Shown here piece by piece: positions 34,762-46,925 of a stretch of 60,000 nucleotides of DNA (position 1 is its first letter; each line of letters begins with the position of its first letter). The notes beneath the pieces were generated by a model. That model saw nothing but the letters and a program-made list of their open reading frames with translations, ran no database searches and was not told where the DNA came from. Position numbers and translations under genes: made by a program. Origin of the DNA: Polytrichum commune (lineage: Eukaryota > Streptophyta > Polytrichopsida > Polytrichales > Polytrichaceae); NCBI GenBank assembly GCA_950295325.1, contig OX485808.1:37842527-37902526 (forward strand). Direction: 5' to 3'.

Positions 34762-36987
34762 ACTTGCCAATATATTGTAGGCTATGTGTCAGGATGACTT
34801 CATGTTATTGTCATCCATATATTGAATCGCGACAATGAAAAGTCTCAAATTACTTGACATAGTGTTGCTATTTAATCATTGTTGGTAAAAAGATGATATA
34901 TAATAATAAAATTATGGCATTGCATAACTCCAATCGTAAGTGCCACCAATGAATGGTGTCGTGCTGATGAATCAAATCTCAATATGGAACCCGAGACGCA
35001 AGCAAGGATGTCTTTCTTTTAAGAAGCAATGTGCAAATGTTGATGGACCCTAAAAAATATAGGGCAGGGACAGTTTGTCTACCGGAATGGAAAATCCAAA
35101 TCAATTTTTTGAAGTTTCACCTCTTTCACCTTACAATCCATGTGTTCACAAAGTGGAAAGTTGAAGGTCCATAATTGACCCTTTGGCTAAAAACACACTA
35201 GCTACATGACGAAGGGATAACATTTTGTGACACCTATGCAAAGAAAGTGTGTATATATATATATAATTCAATGGTTTTTGAAAAAAAAGTAAATCTAATT
35301 TCTTCTAAATTGAGGGTCACGGACCCAAATTTAGTTTGTTTAGACCAATTGCATTGATTTAGTAACAAACTTGGGAGAAACAAGAATGAATGGGTGCCTA
35401 TGAGCATATCTCTCATCCATCCATGTTGGAAAACCTACCCTTCTATGTTTGTGGTTGATTCTTGGGGCGGGCACTTAGGGTTTGTTCGCATGGGGTTTCA
35501 AGTTTCAAGTTCCACTCATGTTAGCAAGTCCCAACATGGAGGGAAGGTCCCAACTTTTGAGCCTCAAGAACCCATTAAAATATGGTGTATTATCATTGAA
35601 GACAGGTCTTGATTATTTTATGCAAAAACATTCGTAGGACATGTGTTGAGTGTTGGGTCTAGCTTTTTGCTCGACCCAACTCTCAACACAAGTCTCACCT
35701 CCAAAAAGTGTTGCCATGTAGGTCTCCCTATCATACTTAGGACTTTGGACTAGGGACTCCGCTCGGGAAGTGCACTCATTGCTAAAAGTATGGACGCATG
35801 TGGGTGCACGAAAGGGATATTAAGTGTGCCTAGGGGTTACAAAATATACATAAGGTACGGGTATTATTTATTCTAGCTTTGTAGGTATACTAGGCACATT
35901 ATTCATATAATCCTAGTTGTGTTTTTATATTTAGGCTCATAGTCAATTATAATGAAGTGCGTAATCTATAAGAGGTCCAAATGAAAATTTCATCCAATAT
36001 GTGAACCACATTCATCCATAAATTTAAGGGTTAGGACGAGAGGGGGAAAATCACTTTTTGGAAGCCCGAAGAGTTTCTCATTGTGAACCTTGCAAGTGAA
36101 GTGAGGATGTAGCTCGTAGGTGGTTCTTCTTCTCTTCTTCTTGTGGTTGCTTCTTGTTCCAATATATGTCTTGTCATGGTCACCGGCTCCTACAATCCCC
36201 AATCTTATTTTTAAGGTGTTACTCATGTTGTCCAAGGCTCACAGAGAATTAAGTTTGGTTTGTTGTACGTCAAACCTAATGTTTGTTTGTCTAGGGCGGA
36301 GATAATGATTATTCATTGAAATTGGGATGTGATTGTACGGTATCGTTTATCTCTCATGGAGTACTTGAAGGAGTCAAGAAAAGAGGGAGAAAAGCAAGTT
36401 GACCAGAACATTAACCACCAAGACTTGGTATTTGAGAAGGTTCTATATATAGGATGAACCGCAAAATTGGCAATAGGTGGATTGAGTATTGACAACCAGT
36501 TGACCTCTTGGATTGGCCTTCCAATATGGAAATAGGGTTATGTTGGTGTGAGGCCAAACCACCCACCCTTAAGTGTCCTAGTCCGGGTGAGGGCATGGGA
36601 ATCACATTCATACTCGTTTTAGTTTGATCCTTCCTCTGTCATTCATTCCCATTACATCACATATCACTTTGGTCACACCAATTTATTCCATATCCTGAGT
36701 ACAAGCGTTGATAAACGCTTTTCTCTTTTATTGTCCTCTTAACTACCCTATCAACACCCCACACAAATGCACACCCAATTACACTAATAGCTAATGGTCT
36801 ACACTAATCTATCCTCCCAGGATTAGGTGACTAGCCACGATATCATGTAGATTGAGTATTAATAAAACCTTCTTCTTGTGACCCCCTTACTCCTTGTCAT
36901 GTGGAGTATCACGATGTGCGGGCTCGGGGTCACACCCGTCATCACCCGTCATTGAACCCAAGCTTAGCTCAACATGCAACTAGCCTT
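34762..36987. other. Intergenic, no recognised gene
   Basis: AT-rich DNA with a short TA tract near 35252. Frames under 90 residues, on both strands, carry no motif. Confidence 0.4.
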
Positions 36988-37412
36988 GCCTAACCAGCAA
37001 TCTGAATTCGCCCTTTGCTGCCGGAACCAACAGTCTCAATGCCACCTCTCTGTTGCCGAGACCAGCAGTCTCAATGTCACCTTTCTGCTGCCGAGACCAG
37101 CAGTCTCAATTCCACCTCTCTGCTGCCTAACCAGCAATCTGAATTCGCCCTTTGCTGTCGAGACCAGCAGTCTCAATGCCACCTCTCTACTGCCGAGACC
37201 AACAGTCTCAATGCCATCTCTCTGCTACCGAGACCAGTAGTCTCAATGCCACCTCTCTGCTGCCTAGACCAGCAGTCTCAATGCCACCTCTCTGCTGCCT
37301 AGACCAACGGTCTCAATGCCACCTATCTGCTGCCTAGACCAGCAGTCTCAATGCCACCTCTCTGCTGCCTAACCAACAATCTGAATTCGCCCTTTGCTGC
37401 CGAGACTAGTAG
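36988..37412. repeat. 35-bp minisatellite, about 12 units
   Basis: The basic unit contains CCAGCAGTCTCAATGCCACC followed by TCTCTGCTGCCGAGA; successive starts at 37026, 37061 and 37096 give a 35-bp step. A variant unit with CTGAATTCGCCCTTTGCTGC interrupts at about 37001, 37137 and 37379, giving a higher-order pattern. Frames stay open because stops are absent, but 35 bp is not a codon multiple, so it is not coding. Confidence 0.9.
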
Positions 37413-38690
37413 TTCCCCCTAACTATCTAACTCATCCTACCAAGCCCTCTACTTAATTATCCTAACCTAGCCCTCTAATTCCATTAAGCCCCCACTAATT
37501 CCCACATTCTTTGTTAGCTCTAAGAGCTCCCAAGTCCTAGAGAGGAGAGAGAGAGAGAGAGAGAGTGAGAGAGAGGAGGAAGGAAGGAGGGAGGGCACCC
37601 AAACCACAACCTCCTTAGCCTTCTCCTACTTAGTAGGACCTTATCCTATCCACTAAACCCTCACCCCCTAAACCAACAAGAACATGTTCTAATTCAAACA
37701 TTTAAATCAAAGGCACTTCCCCTTGCCTCATCAAGCACTACTCCTCTAATCAAAACACTCCCTAATGCCACTAATCCTCTACTTAACCACACACAATGGC
37801 TTAAGGCCTAAACATAAATCCACACCAAGCCTCACTATTTTTATACTTTTAATTGTTTCAATAACACTCCAAATGCAATTCTAAGTAGATCCTAAACATA
37901 AAACAAATATGAGCACTCATTTTGGGCTCATAGTTGGTATCAAAATAAGAATGAGTCAATGTGAATCTATGATTTGACAGATCACTTGATGGTAGAGTTA
38001 GAAACCGTTGTTGCATTAGCTACAATAGCTTATATTGTAAAACCAAATTCGGACAAATTACATCCAATGGATGAACAAATTTTCAATGATTTCATCAATG
38101 ATAAATAAATATGTCTTGGGTGCAAGCATGGTAAAGTGGACCAAAAAAATGCTCCAGTATACTAAAACCATAATTTTTTTGGTCAAAGGCCTAAAAGTAG
38201 TAGCAAAGCATTGTTTAAATTGGACTTCTTTTCATGATGACGTTTGTTGTTGTTTTGAATACTGAGGTGTAGAGAATCAAGTTGAGATCTTCAATAAATA
38301 TCATTGAAAGTGATGCTCAAAAGCAAATGGTTGAGTTTAGTTTTGGACATAGATTTCATGACCTTAACTATTTTGAAATTGGATTTCTTTTTTCATATTC
38401 CTTGAATTCATTATCTACTTTAGGGCATCATCACAAAACTTTGTGGAAAACTATCAATTTAATGTAATTGTATTGTGTTTTGAACAAATTTTAGATAGTC
38501 ACTTCAACAATATCACCTACTTGCACACCACTTGCACCGTCTTCTAGCTAAAACATGTAGACTTTTCTTGGAATTTTATTTGTCATCATAGTTGCTTGGC
38601 TTTGTAGATCAATATGTTTTTAAAATGTCTATGATTTATTTCTTCACATAATTCAAAGTTAGTGTATAGTTTTGAATTCCTAGGGGGGAA
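37413..38690. other. Intergenic with (GA)n tract
   Basis: A GAGA-rich purine tract lies at about 37541-37595. The rest is AT-rich with no gene recognised. Confidence 0.45.
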
Positions 38691-39634
38691 GGGGGGGGGG
38701 CACTAGTGGTATTTTAGAAACGACGTGCAATAAAATATAAGGTATTTAAAATTCATTCAAGGTAAAATTTTGAAGAATTCTATATAAAAGGTAGGGGGGG
38801 AATTAATATTGGAAACCAATTATAAGAAAAAATACCATGCAATCTAACATGTATAAGGGACCACATTTTGCTTCATCAATGAAGATGGAGGACTTCATTT
38901 TATTTCATGAAGGTCTCTCTTCATTAAGGATATTTTGAACTTCATTATGTTTAAACGTTGACATGAAGGGGTATATTTGAGACATTATTTGATGTTTGAA
39001 ATTCTTTTGTAAATGTTGTACAAACTCTTGCTATCCTGCAAATATTGGACAATTATGTTTCTTAACACACTAAATTTTAAGATTGCACTCTACTTGCATT
39101 CTCCATTACAATCTTGTTGGTGTAATTAATTTCTATTGTATTTTCGTCTTGCCATAGCACAACCATGCAATGCCATTGTCGAGAAGAAGTCTATGGGCGA
39201 TGAAAGCAACTTCTGGCTTCTGGTGAGGCCACGTCGCCTCTGCTTTCTCGATTGTCGGATCTGAACGATATAACCCTCTCCCCTAATCTCCTCCGTCCAC
39301 TGCCTGTGCAGACAAACAGACAGAGAAGACAGACAAACACTCACTCTCTTCACCTTCCCGATTCCGATTTGTTAAAATGCCAATTCACAATGCACCCCCC
39401 CCCCTCGGCTAAAAAGTAAAGGCTATCAAAATTTTGTAAGAAAAATAGGGTATTTAATTGAATGCATTCTACATTTCTAATTACCAATAGGGTCTTAAGA
39501 TTCTAAGCTCAGTATGTTTTTTTCTACTTTAAGAGTTCCTAATATTCTAATTCCCAAAGATAATACCCCCCCCCCCTTGAAAATAAGTGGTTGTTGCAGG
39601 TGTTTCAAAAATTTACTATGAGTGCCCCCCCCCC
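38691..39634. mobile_element. Possible G-tract-terminated element(s)
   Basis: The left end is G10 followed by CACTAGTGGTATTTTAG. The right end, reverse complemented, is G10 followed by CACTCATAGTAAATTTTTG. The right end also matches that of 40978-41315 through CAACAACCACT and a second G-tract before TATTA. Additional C-tracts at about 39394 and 39567 suggest more than one element is stacked here. No target duplication was found. Confidence 0.5.
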
Positions 39635-40625
39635 TGGGTTTGAATCACTTTCACTGAACACTAGGCAAGGATCAGGAGCTATCCACTTTACTGTGCTTGC
39701 ACCCAATTGTGAATACGGCAATTTATGATGAAAGTGCACTTAGTTGCATGCAATTCATTTGTTATTGAAAAGGCTTGGACCTTGTGAATATTGATAGTAG
39801 TTAATTTTGGTGGCCATTTGAACACTGTTCACTACGCATAACCTTACACCGTAAATATGAAGATTTGAGGATATGATGTAAAAATTATGTTTCATATGGG
39901 CTTGTTTGAATTGATCAAATGCCAAGTTGTAGTATTTATAAACTAAGGACCTGCCTGGAGGGTGATTCATTTCAGATGTTGCTCACTAGATTGAGGTTTT
40001 GCTAATTTTAGTATCAAATCATAAAATGAGTCATCTCCAACCTAAACACCATTTTTAGGGTGTTTTCATTGGATGAATGAGAGGTACGTTCGTATCCAAC
40101 AATTTCCTCTCACCCTTGAAAAAGCAGGTTTTTTCCCACATCCCAATGATACTAGATGTCGTGAACAAAAATCCATGGCGAAGGTGATCTTGTAGTGAGA
40201 ACACTTTTCCGTGTTCTCATCCTCATAAAATTATTAACCCTAGATTTGATGGACACTCGTCTTAGACATACACCTATATTTTTGTGGTCTACTATATGGT
40301 ACTGTTCTCCCTCTTTAGTATGACACGTTTGGGAAACACAAAAAAATGTTGTATTATTGAGGTGTTGTCTTCTTGTTAATATGAAATAATGGCGTAAAAT
40401 TGTCGTACTATCGAGGGAATACAAAAACATAAGCAATATGAGCTAAAAAAAGTGTGCAACGAGTTTAAGCAATATAGATTGTATGAAATAATAACTTATG
40501 ATTCCAAACAAATACAAATATTTTCAAGAACTCTTGAAATATGGGTTCAAAGATCTCTGGTGTTGCCTACCCAAGTTAGCAATTATCATCTTCTCTAAAT
40601 TCTCTACTAGTTTACTAATAATTCA
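39635..40625. other. Intergenic, no recognised gene
   Basis: A segment near 40040-40110 (TTGGATGAATGAGAGGTACG) recurs near 44255, so a further dispersed repeat is present. Nothing coding was found. Confidence 0.4.
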
Positions 40626-42000
40626 TTAACACCAAAATGTAAAGAGTTGTCTAATAAGAAATTTAGACAACAATGACGCATGATGTTTAGCATCACTAAG
40701 CTTTATTGTAGGTGGATCAACATTATCCACATCTACTAAATGTAGATCAACATTAAGATCAAAGCGTTGTGCATAATTGATTCCCAAAGTTGTATCCACC
40801 AACTCATCAGTACTCAATACTAGCTCAACAATTTCTTCCCCTTCGATCTGAATGTAAGTCTTGATTGAGATCAGAGCACCAAGTTCATCTAATTCTTCTT
40901 GCATTCTATTCTTCTCCCTTTCATCAACAAGGGCAAAATCAACATTCCATGTTGGAGGTCATATACGCGCCATCCTCGGGGGGGGGGGGGGTAGTCATTG
41001 GTTGGAGTAGCAATATACGTGCGAACAAATGATAGGGTATTTTAAAAACATGGGGGCTAAAAATTATAAATGGACTTAAGAGTAATATAGGGTATCAAAA
41101 ATGGCACTGGACATCTTTAAAGTACTATAGGGTATGGAATAATAGGTAATTTGGAATTATAAGTAATGCAAGCCATTTTTCTATTAACCCAAAGTAGAAA
41201 TTTACATAATGATAGCATGTGAAAAAAAGAAGAGAATTGAAAGTAATACCCCCCTATAAAATAGTGGTTGTTCGCACCTATATCCTTAACTTTTTAACAC
41301 ACTGCCCCCCCTGAGGCGCCATCCTCTAACAATTCTTCACTATTTGTGCATCCAACTTACTCCATACTTCATAACTCCACATGATAGCATGTCTGATGTT
41401 GGGCACCACCTTCTTTAAGTCCTTCAATGTAGCATCATCATATTGTAATAAAACCCACTGCAAAAGTTTCTTCTTGTACTAAATTTTGAAAGATGCTATT
41501 ATACCTTTATAACTACGCTTGTAACATTGGAAGGAAGGAATACCAAAGTCATGTTGCTCAATTCCGAGGTTGAAAAACCACGAGACTTACCAACTTTGGC
41601 AGAGCTAACAACATGTGAAGATGCATTATCCAAAATCATAATCACCTTTCGATTTTGGCCTTTGAAGTGATTGTTGAGTTGCAAAATCCAAGCTCCAAAT
41701 ATATCCCCCTTTATCCAAGCTGTTTTATTTGAGCATACGCATGAGGTTGCCACCTTCCAAAACATTGTGGTTGCTTAGACGTATAAATCACAAGCAACTT
41801 CAACTTATCAGTCCCAGTTGAATTAACAACAAGAACAAGTATTACAACTCCTTCTATAACTTCCGACCCTTCACCTTCCCTTGTGCTAATGTTTTATTAG
41901 GATGTGCTCTAAAATACAATCCAGTCTCATCCATGTTGTAAACATCTTCACGCTCATAATCTGACGAAAGAGTAGGAAGGATGTCACTCTAACCCTAACC
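40626..42000 (-). pseudogene. Decayed pogo/Tigger-type (DDE_1) transposase, split by a MITE
   Basis: Read on the minus strand, near 41940 comes REDVYNMDETGLYFRAHPNK, the start of a DDE_1 domain. In the frame 41765-41499 come NKTAWIKGDIFGAWILQLNN, VIMILDNASSH and LVFLPSNVTSV, classic pogo/Tigger blocks. A small deletion and frameshift remove the usual third acidic block (LDxGI), after which GIIASFKI and KKKLLQWVLLQYDD follow. The frame is then cut by an insertion at 40978-41315 and resumes beyond it to a stop at 40626 (C-terminal DAKHHASLLSKFLIRQ). Several frameshifts and stops make it inactive. Pogo-type enzymes cut and paste DNA at TA sites, so this is a remnant of a former autonomous element. 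Confidence 0.8.
40978..41315. mobile_element. G-tract-terminated MITE (338 bp) with 11-bp target duplication
   Basis: It begins with 14 G then TAGTCATTGG and ends (reverse complemented) CTCAGGGGGGGCAGTG. The perfect 11-mer GCGCCATCCTC flanks both sides (40967-40977, 41316-41326); 9-11-bp duplications are typical of Mutator-like elements. Removing it restores continuity of the decayed pogo transposase. The interior is AT-rich with no coding. Confidence 0.85.
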
Positions 42001-42813
42001 AAGTCCATTCTACACTAGTAACCCTAATTATCGTTAAGTTCCCAATGATAAGTGAAGTTCCCAAGTAGTTCCCAAGTGAAAATGGATGTAATTTAGATGT
42101 ATAGAAAATACATGAAAAGAATTTTAGCATTAATTACCTCTTTAATATGACAAAATGGAGATTCTAAATGTCTTTTTATCAAGTGTCGTAGTCACATAAA
42201 AGAGGGAGTTTTGAACTAAAAAGTTTGGTTACCCAAAAATGTGTCGTAATATCGAGGGTGTCGTATAAATGAGTGTTGTACTAACGAGGTTAGACTGTAC
42301 AAATCATGGATCTAAGAACGGAGTCCACCAAAAAGTCATTAATAGAGATTGAACTACATGCTCAAGATTTATTGACCATTCTAGGTTCAATTATCAACAT
42401 AATTAAAGGGGACCTCATGTTAATTGGAAAGAGAATCTTCACTTTAATACTAAATGAGAAATTCATATGAGCTCCAAAAGGTACGACGAAAATGGCTATA
42501 AGAGTGACATGGATTCCCCAATCACTCCTAATCTTCTCACACTAATTTTGTGTTTCCATACAGACCTATGAGAAATGGACCCGCTCATCTTAAGACTAAA
42601 AACATACATACGCATGTGATGGGAACCTTATATTCAAGGACTCTTTGTGATGATGACACGTGGCAAAATGGAACCATAATGACACCACAAGGTAAATAAG
42701 ATGCAAATATTTTCAATGAAATAGTGAATGAACGTGGAAGATCAATGTAATGAACATTAATCCTCTCAACACTGCCCCCAACGTAGATTGTTTTTGCCTA
42801 TAGATTTATTTTA
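42001..42813. other. Intergenic with one dispersed repeat
   Basis: A copy of the CCATTCTAGGTTCAAT repeat lies at about 42310-42590 (GACCATTCTAGGTTCAATTA, GAGAATCTTCACTTTAATAC, CATATGAGCTCC). No gene was found. Confidence 0.5.
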
Positions 42814-43871
42814 GGGCCACTTCACACATGAGCCAAGAGCCGTGGCCATGAAATTGTGAGAGCCCAAAAGAAGTGTCCAAAGGCCTTCCCATGAAACTTC
42901 CAGAATCATGTAGTGTGGTCACATTGCTTCAAATGTTGTATGAAGTCATACGTGACTTGGCCCTCAACCAAGTGATTATTGTCAATGAATTTCTGTGCAT
43001 GCAGAGTTCTCACACATGATAAAATATAATAAATCGATGGTTGTGAGATTTCGAAGTGCCATGGTTTTTCAATTTTGTGTTCAACCTACCTCCAAGAGGT
43101 GGTTTATGAAAATAGTCCAAGTGACCATGAAAACATGATCCATTTGATGCCATTCAGGATTCCATGTAAACTTTACATCCATCTTGCCTTCACATACTCC
43201 GTTGGTCTCTCAAGCAAAGTGTGAAGCGAACTTGGACTGGCTTCGCCTTTCCCACCAATGAGAGTGCTTGAAGTAGATTGGTCACATGCTCTCAGGGCCG
43301 GTTTACACTATGGACCACAAAGTTGGACCAAGGCGTTGTAAGAGCGTTGATTGGCTGCTGAACTCGTCCCGGGACCACTTCAATTTACACTAAGGAAAAA
43401 ATGGGAGAGGGACCATGGAGGTTGAGGTCCCCAAAATATAATTTTCAAGGCCTAATAAGTGCACTGACATGGTCCAACAGGTTTTGCGGTGAGAAGTGGT
43501 ATGGTAAGAGAAGGCATGGGCCCATGGCAGAGAAATGTCATTATAATGATTTTTTTAATGATTTTTTTTGCGGGCTTTATATACAACTCTTCCCACTAGG
43601 TAAGGCTCACAAGGCACACTTTTCAGCATCTATGTGCCTAAATCATAGAGGGCATGTATTAAAAAAAATCAACACATTCACTTTTTGGTGCATGGTCATT
43701 CTTCTTGGTCCACATTCGGCTTACACCTAGTGAGGGGCCCAAGGCTTTCAAAACTAATTTTTTTTAAAGTCAGACCATGGAAGTTGGACCATTAAAAAAG
43801 GCCCTCTTACATGATCCGACTTCATGGTCCATAGTGTAAACCGGCCCTCAGTCTCGTGTGTGAAGTGGCCC
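42814..43871. mobile_element. Tourist/Harbinger-like MITE, outer element of a nested pair
   Basis: The left end is GGGCCACTTCACACATGAG and the right end, reverse complemented, is GGGCCACTTCACACACGAG, a 19-bp TIR with one mismatch. TTA flanks both ends (42811-42813, 43872-43874). Removing the inner element plus its duplicated 3 bp leaves about 502 bp of original element. Confidence 0.9.
43295..43847. mobile_element. Tourist/Harbinger-like MITE (553 bp), inner element
   Basis: Both termini read GGGCCGGTTTACACTATGGA inward and continue CCA, a perfect 23-bp TIR. TCA flanks both sides (43292-43294, 43848-43850). It is inserted 24 bp from the right end of the outer element. A 109-residue plus frame inside has no recognisable motif. 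Partial relatives lie at 46510-46925 and 54594-54800. Confidence 0.9.
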
Positions 43872-43874
43872 TTA

Positions 43875-46509
43875 GCAAGCTGTTGTGAACTGCAAAAACA
43901 TGTCAAGCAATAGATGGAGACTATCAACTTCCGCTTTTGTATTGAGTTAATTGCAAAGCTCTGGGCTCTCTCCTGTTGGGTACCAGGCCTCCCCAGTGAC
44001 AGAATAAATATTTTCGTGTCGCTCCCTGTGTTTGTGGTAAGGGAAGAGGCTTGCTAGCCTCATAGATGTAACCGGATGGAGGGAATTACTGCATTCAAGC
44101 ATATCTCTTATCCATCCAATATCAAAGCTTGATCCCTCCACGTTTTCATCTTAAATGACTTCGACTAGACTACTTTGCGGGTTTTAAGGCTATATTCTGT
44201 GTCAAATTGATCGAAACAATAATCTTCACGAGTTGTATGCTATTTTAGGGTTTTATGTTGGATGAATGAGAGGTACATTCATACGCAATATTTCCCTCCC
44301 TCCGATTTAAGGTAGGAAAACCGAAAATGGTGAGTGACCGCTACTGGTGCACTTGGCTAGGAGTGGAATGATTCTTGTGTAGACCCAAAATGGCTAATTG
44401 TAAAAATGATGGCCCAAAAAGAGTGGAGTGATAGGCCAGCTGCAATGATTGGATGGATAAGTCGTGTTTCACACCACTTGGTATCACTTTTGGGTGCCAT
44501 TGAGCTAACCATTTAGTGTGCATTCGTACAGAAAGTAGGATATTTTGATCGCTCAAATTAGGGCGGCTCTATTGTACAAGTAGGGGGGTTTGTCTTACTT
44601 GCCTTTCTGAAAAAATCTAACTAATTATTTACAGGAATGCAATTGCGAAATGACTTGTATTCCTCATCACCCCCTTCACTCCATCTCTAAAAAGTATAGC
44701 ACATATATCAAGCCACTATTTATGGCCTAAATCAACTTCTTTTCATTGTTTTCCATATCTCTACCTTAACCTATTGCATAAGACTTGGGACTTAGGAGCA
44801 CAACATTGCCCATCTAGTATGATGGAGTAGGTGGGGCCAGGAACAAGCCAATTTCTATTTGGAACTATATCCTGCTTATTCCCGCTTACCATCAAATTCA
44901 TCCTGATAAACTCGGATGAAACACTATCACTGATATTATTAGAATCAAGTGGTTGATAGTGGCTGAATAAAATAATATTATGATTGCCTTCACAAGATTG
45001 CTATTTTATTTTTCCTCACCCGCTTGCTTCATAGCACTTCCAAAGATGCACAGAACTTTATAACTTATGAGCACTGAGGGGGAACGTTACCCCCCACAAG
45101 CTTAACAAATATAGGGGGAGGGAGTGTTAGGCTCTGTGGCCCTTCGGGCAGCTCCAACCCTCTCACGCTGCCCGTTTGGAAAAATCCCTTCCCTCATGTC
45201 TTTTCATGTGGCCGACGTGCCCACATATCCCATATTTAGTGCGCTCAACCATTCAAGGTCTAAAATCCCATATAAACCCTCGCTTTGACTCTTCTAATCA
45301 AGTCATTGGCCTCGTGTTTATCTGCAAAATGCCACAACAAGTAATACTACACTAACCTATTGCACTTTTGACGGGGGGTGCATTGGAATTCCGTACTTGT
45401 AGCATGTGCTGCACATTAGAATGTTAGTTGTGATTGTGGTTTACAAAAATATACATAGGGTCAAAAAAATGTTTTCCTTGGCAATGTAAATATGTTACGT
45501 GTATATAGTGCATTATGGAATATTGAACTCGTACTATGTAAATTGACAGCAAGGGCATACATGTGCAGATGTTATAGAACCTTAGGTATGGCTTGGGTTG
45601 GAGATAATCATCTAGCATCTTCATGATTCATCCAATCTATGAGGGTTTATTCACCGACATCGTCCATCACCAACCCAACAGCTTCTAAGGGTTTGGGGGT
45701 TGATTTCGCAGTGATGGGGGGTCAAGAATAAGACTTGTTCATTATGGTAGACTTGAAAATGGTAATCAAGTTGGCTTCAGTGACATTCATGATAGGAAAC
45801 CGTTTGTATGGGTTACATCCCATGGATGAAAGATTCTCACACGACTGCATCAAACAATAATAAGTTGGTTTTCCTACAAATATCGGAGGCTTATTCTTTG
45901 CATTTGTTATAATTGTTACCCCCCTCATTTCCTATACATATGGTGCAATATTATCTATGTACTTAATTTTTGTGTGGTATAGTACATTCATCATGCTACT
46001 TCTTAGGGTTTGGGATCCCTGGCATCTATGGAAAGTCATCCATCATGGATGGAGGGCGTCCAATAAAAAAAAGTCCCCTACAAGATTGAGTGTTGTTTCA
46101 ATCCACTTTGAAACTACCAGACTAATTGGGGGTCTTTGAATAGATTTCCAGAGTCAAATTGTCCAAAAATAGTCATTTATAACATTAGTCACTACGTTTT
46201 CACCTTTGCAATGGATGAGTGTATGTAGATACACGAATCCCTAGCCACTTCTTAGCTATAACTTTGTACATATACCATTTTCTATGCACACCCAAAACCC
46301 TATATAGGGGTATTAAATTGAAGGTGACTCATCCACACAACGTGTGTTTTTAGCAAAGAGTGCACCCCCCTCCCCCCCCCCACTTTCAACAGTCATCAAC
46401 AATTCCAAGTCCATGGCCGTTAGGGTTTGAAGGCCTAGGAAGAAAGGAAAATTCTCTTGGGTTGGGTCAAAGATTGGGGGGGGGGGGGTGGCTTCCCAAG
46501 GATATTGAG
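43875..46509. other. Intergenic, no recognised gene
   Basis: AT-rich DNA with G/C homopolymers near 46367-46380 and 46476-46488. Frames up to 70 residues only, no motif. Confidence 0.4.
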
Positions 46510-46793
46510 TTGGTTTAGGGGTTGTTTGCATCATGGACCATGAAGGTGTCCCTTGCTCCTCTAGAATATTTGATTGGCCATTGAACTTGTTCTAGGACCA
46601 CCTCAATTCATATCAAGAAAAAAAAAATTAAGAGTGACCATGGAACTTGAGGACCCCAAAAGGCCTCTTTTGAGGCCTATATTATCCACTATCATGGTCC
46701 ACCGCGTTTGTGATGAGAGAGACAAAAGAGGTTTGCTCGCTGCAAATGTCAACGGACCATGGCAAAGAAATGCCACTTCACTTTTTTTTAATC

Positions 46794-46832
<39 letters not shown>

Positions 46833-46925
46833 GGTGGATTTGTGCCAAACATTACCATAGTTATGAGGAAAGAAGGGGAGAAGGTCAAACATGAAGAAAA
46901 ATCTACACTTAGTGAGGGGCCCAAA
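46510..46925 (+). mobile_element. Truncated Harbinger-like MITE relative with poly(T)
   Basis: It follows the inner MITE from CATGGACCATGAAGG through ATTGGCCATTGAACTTGTTC, GACCACCTCAATTCA and TTAGTGAGGGGCCCAAAGC. The right TIR is missing. A run of about 35 T at 46797-46831 interrupts it. Confidence 0.65.

Noticed and set aside
36995-37400. GAATTCGCCCTT strings resembling a TA-cloning vector junction
   Set aside because: They occur three times as a variant unit inside a native 35-bp tandem array, with no other vector sequence around.
36988-37412. CRISPR-like array
   Set aside because: The units are contiguous, with no unique spacers, in a plant nuclear context.
46797-46831. Poly(T) tract as a retroposon tail
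   Set aside because: It interrupts a Harbinger-like MITE relative with no target duplication or body next to it; simple tract expansion is the simpler view.
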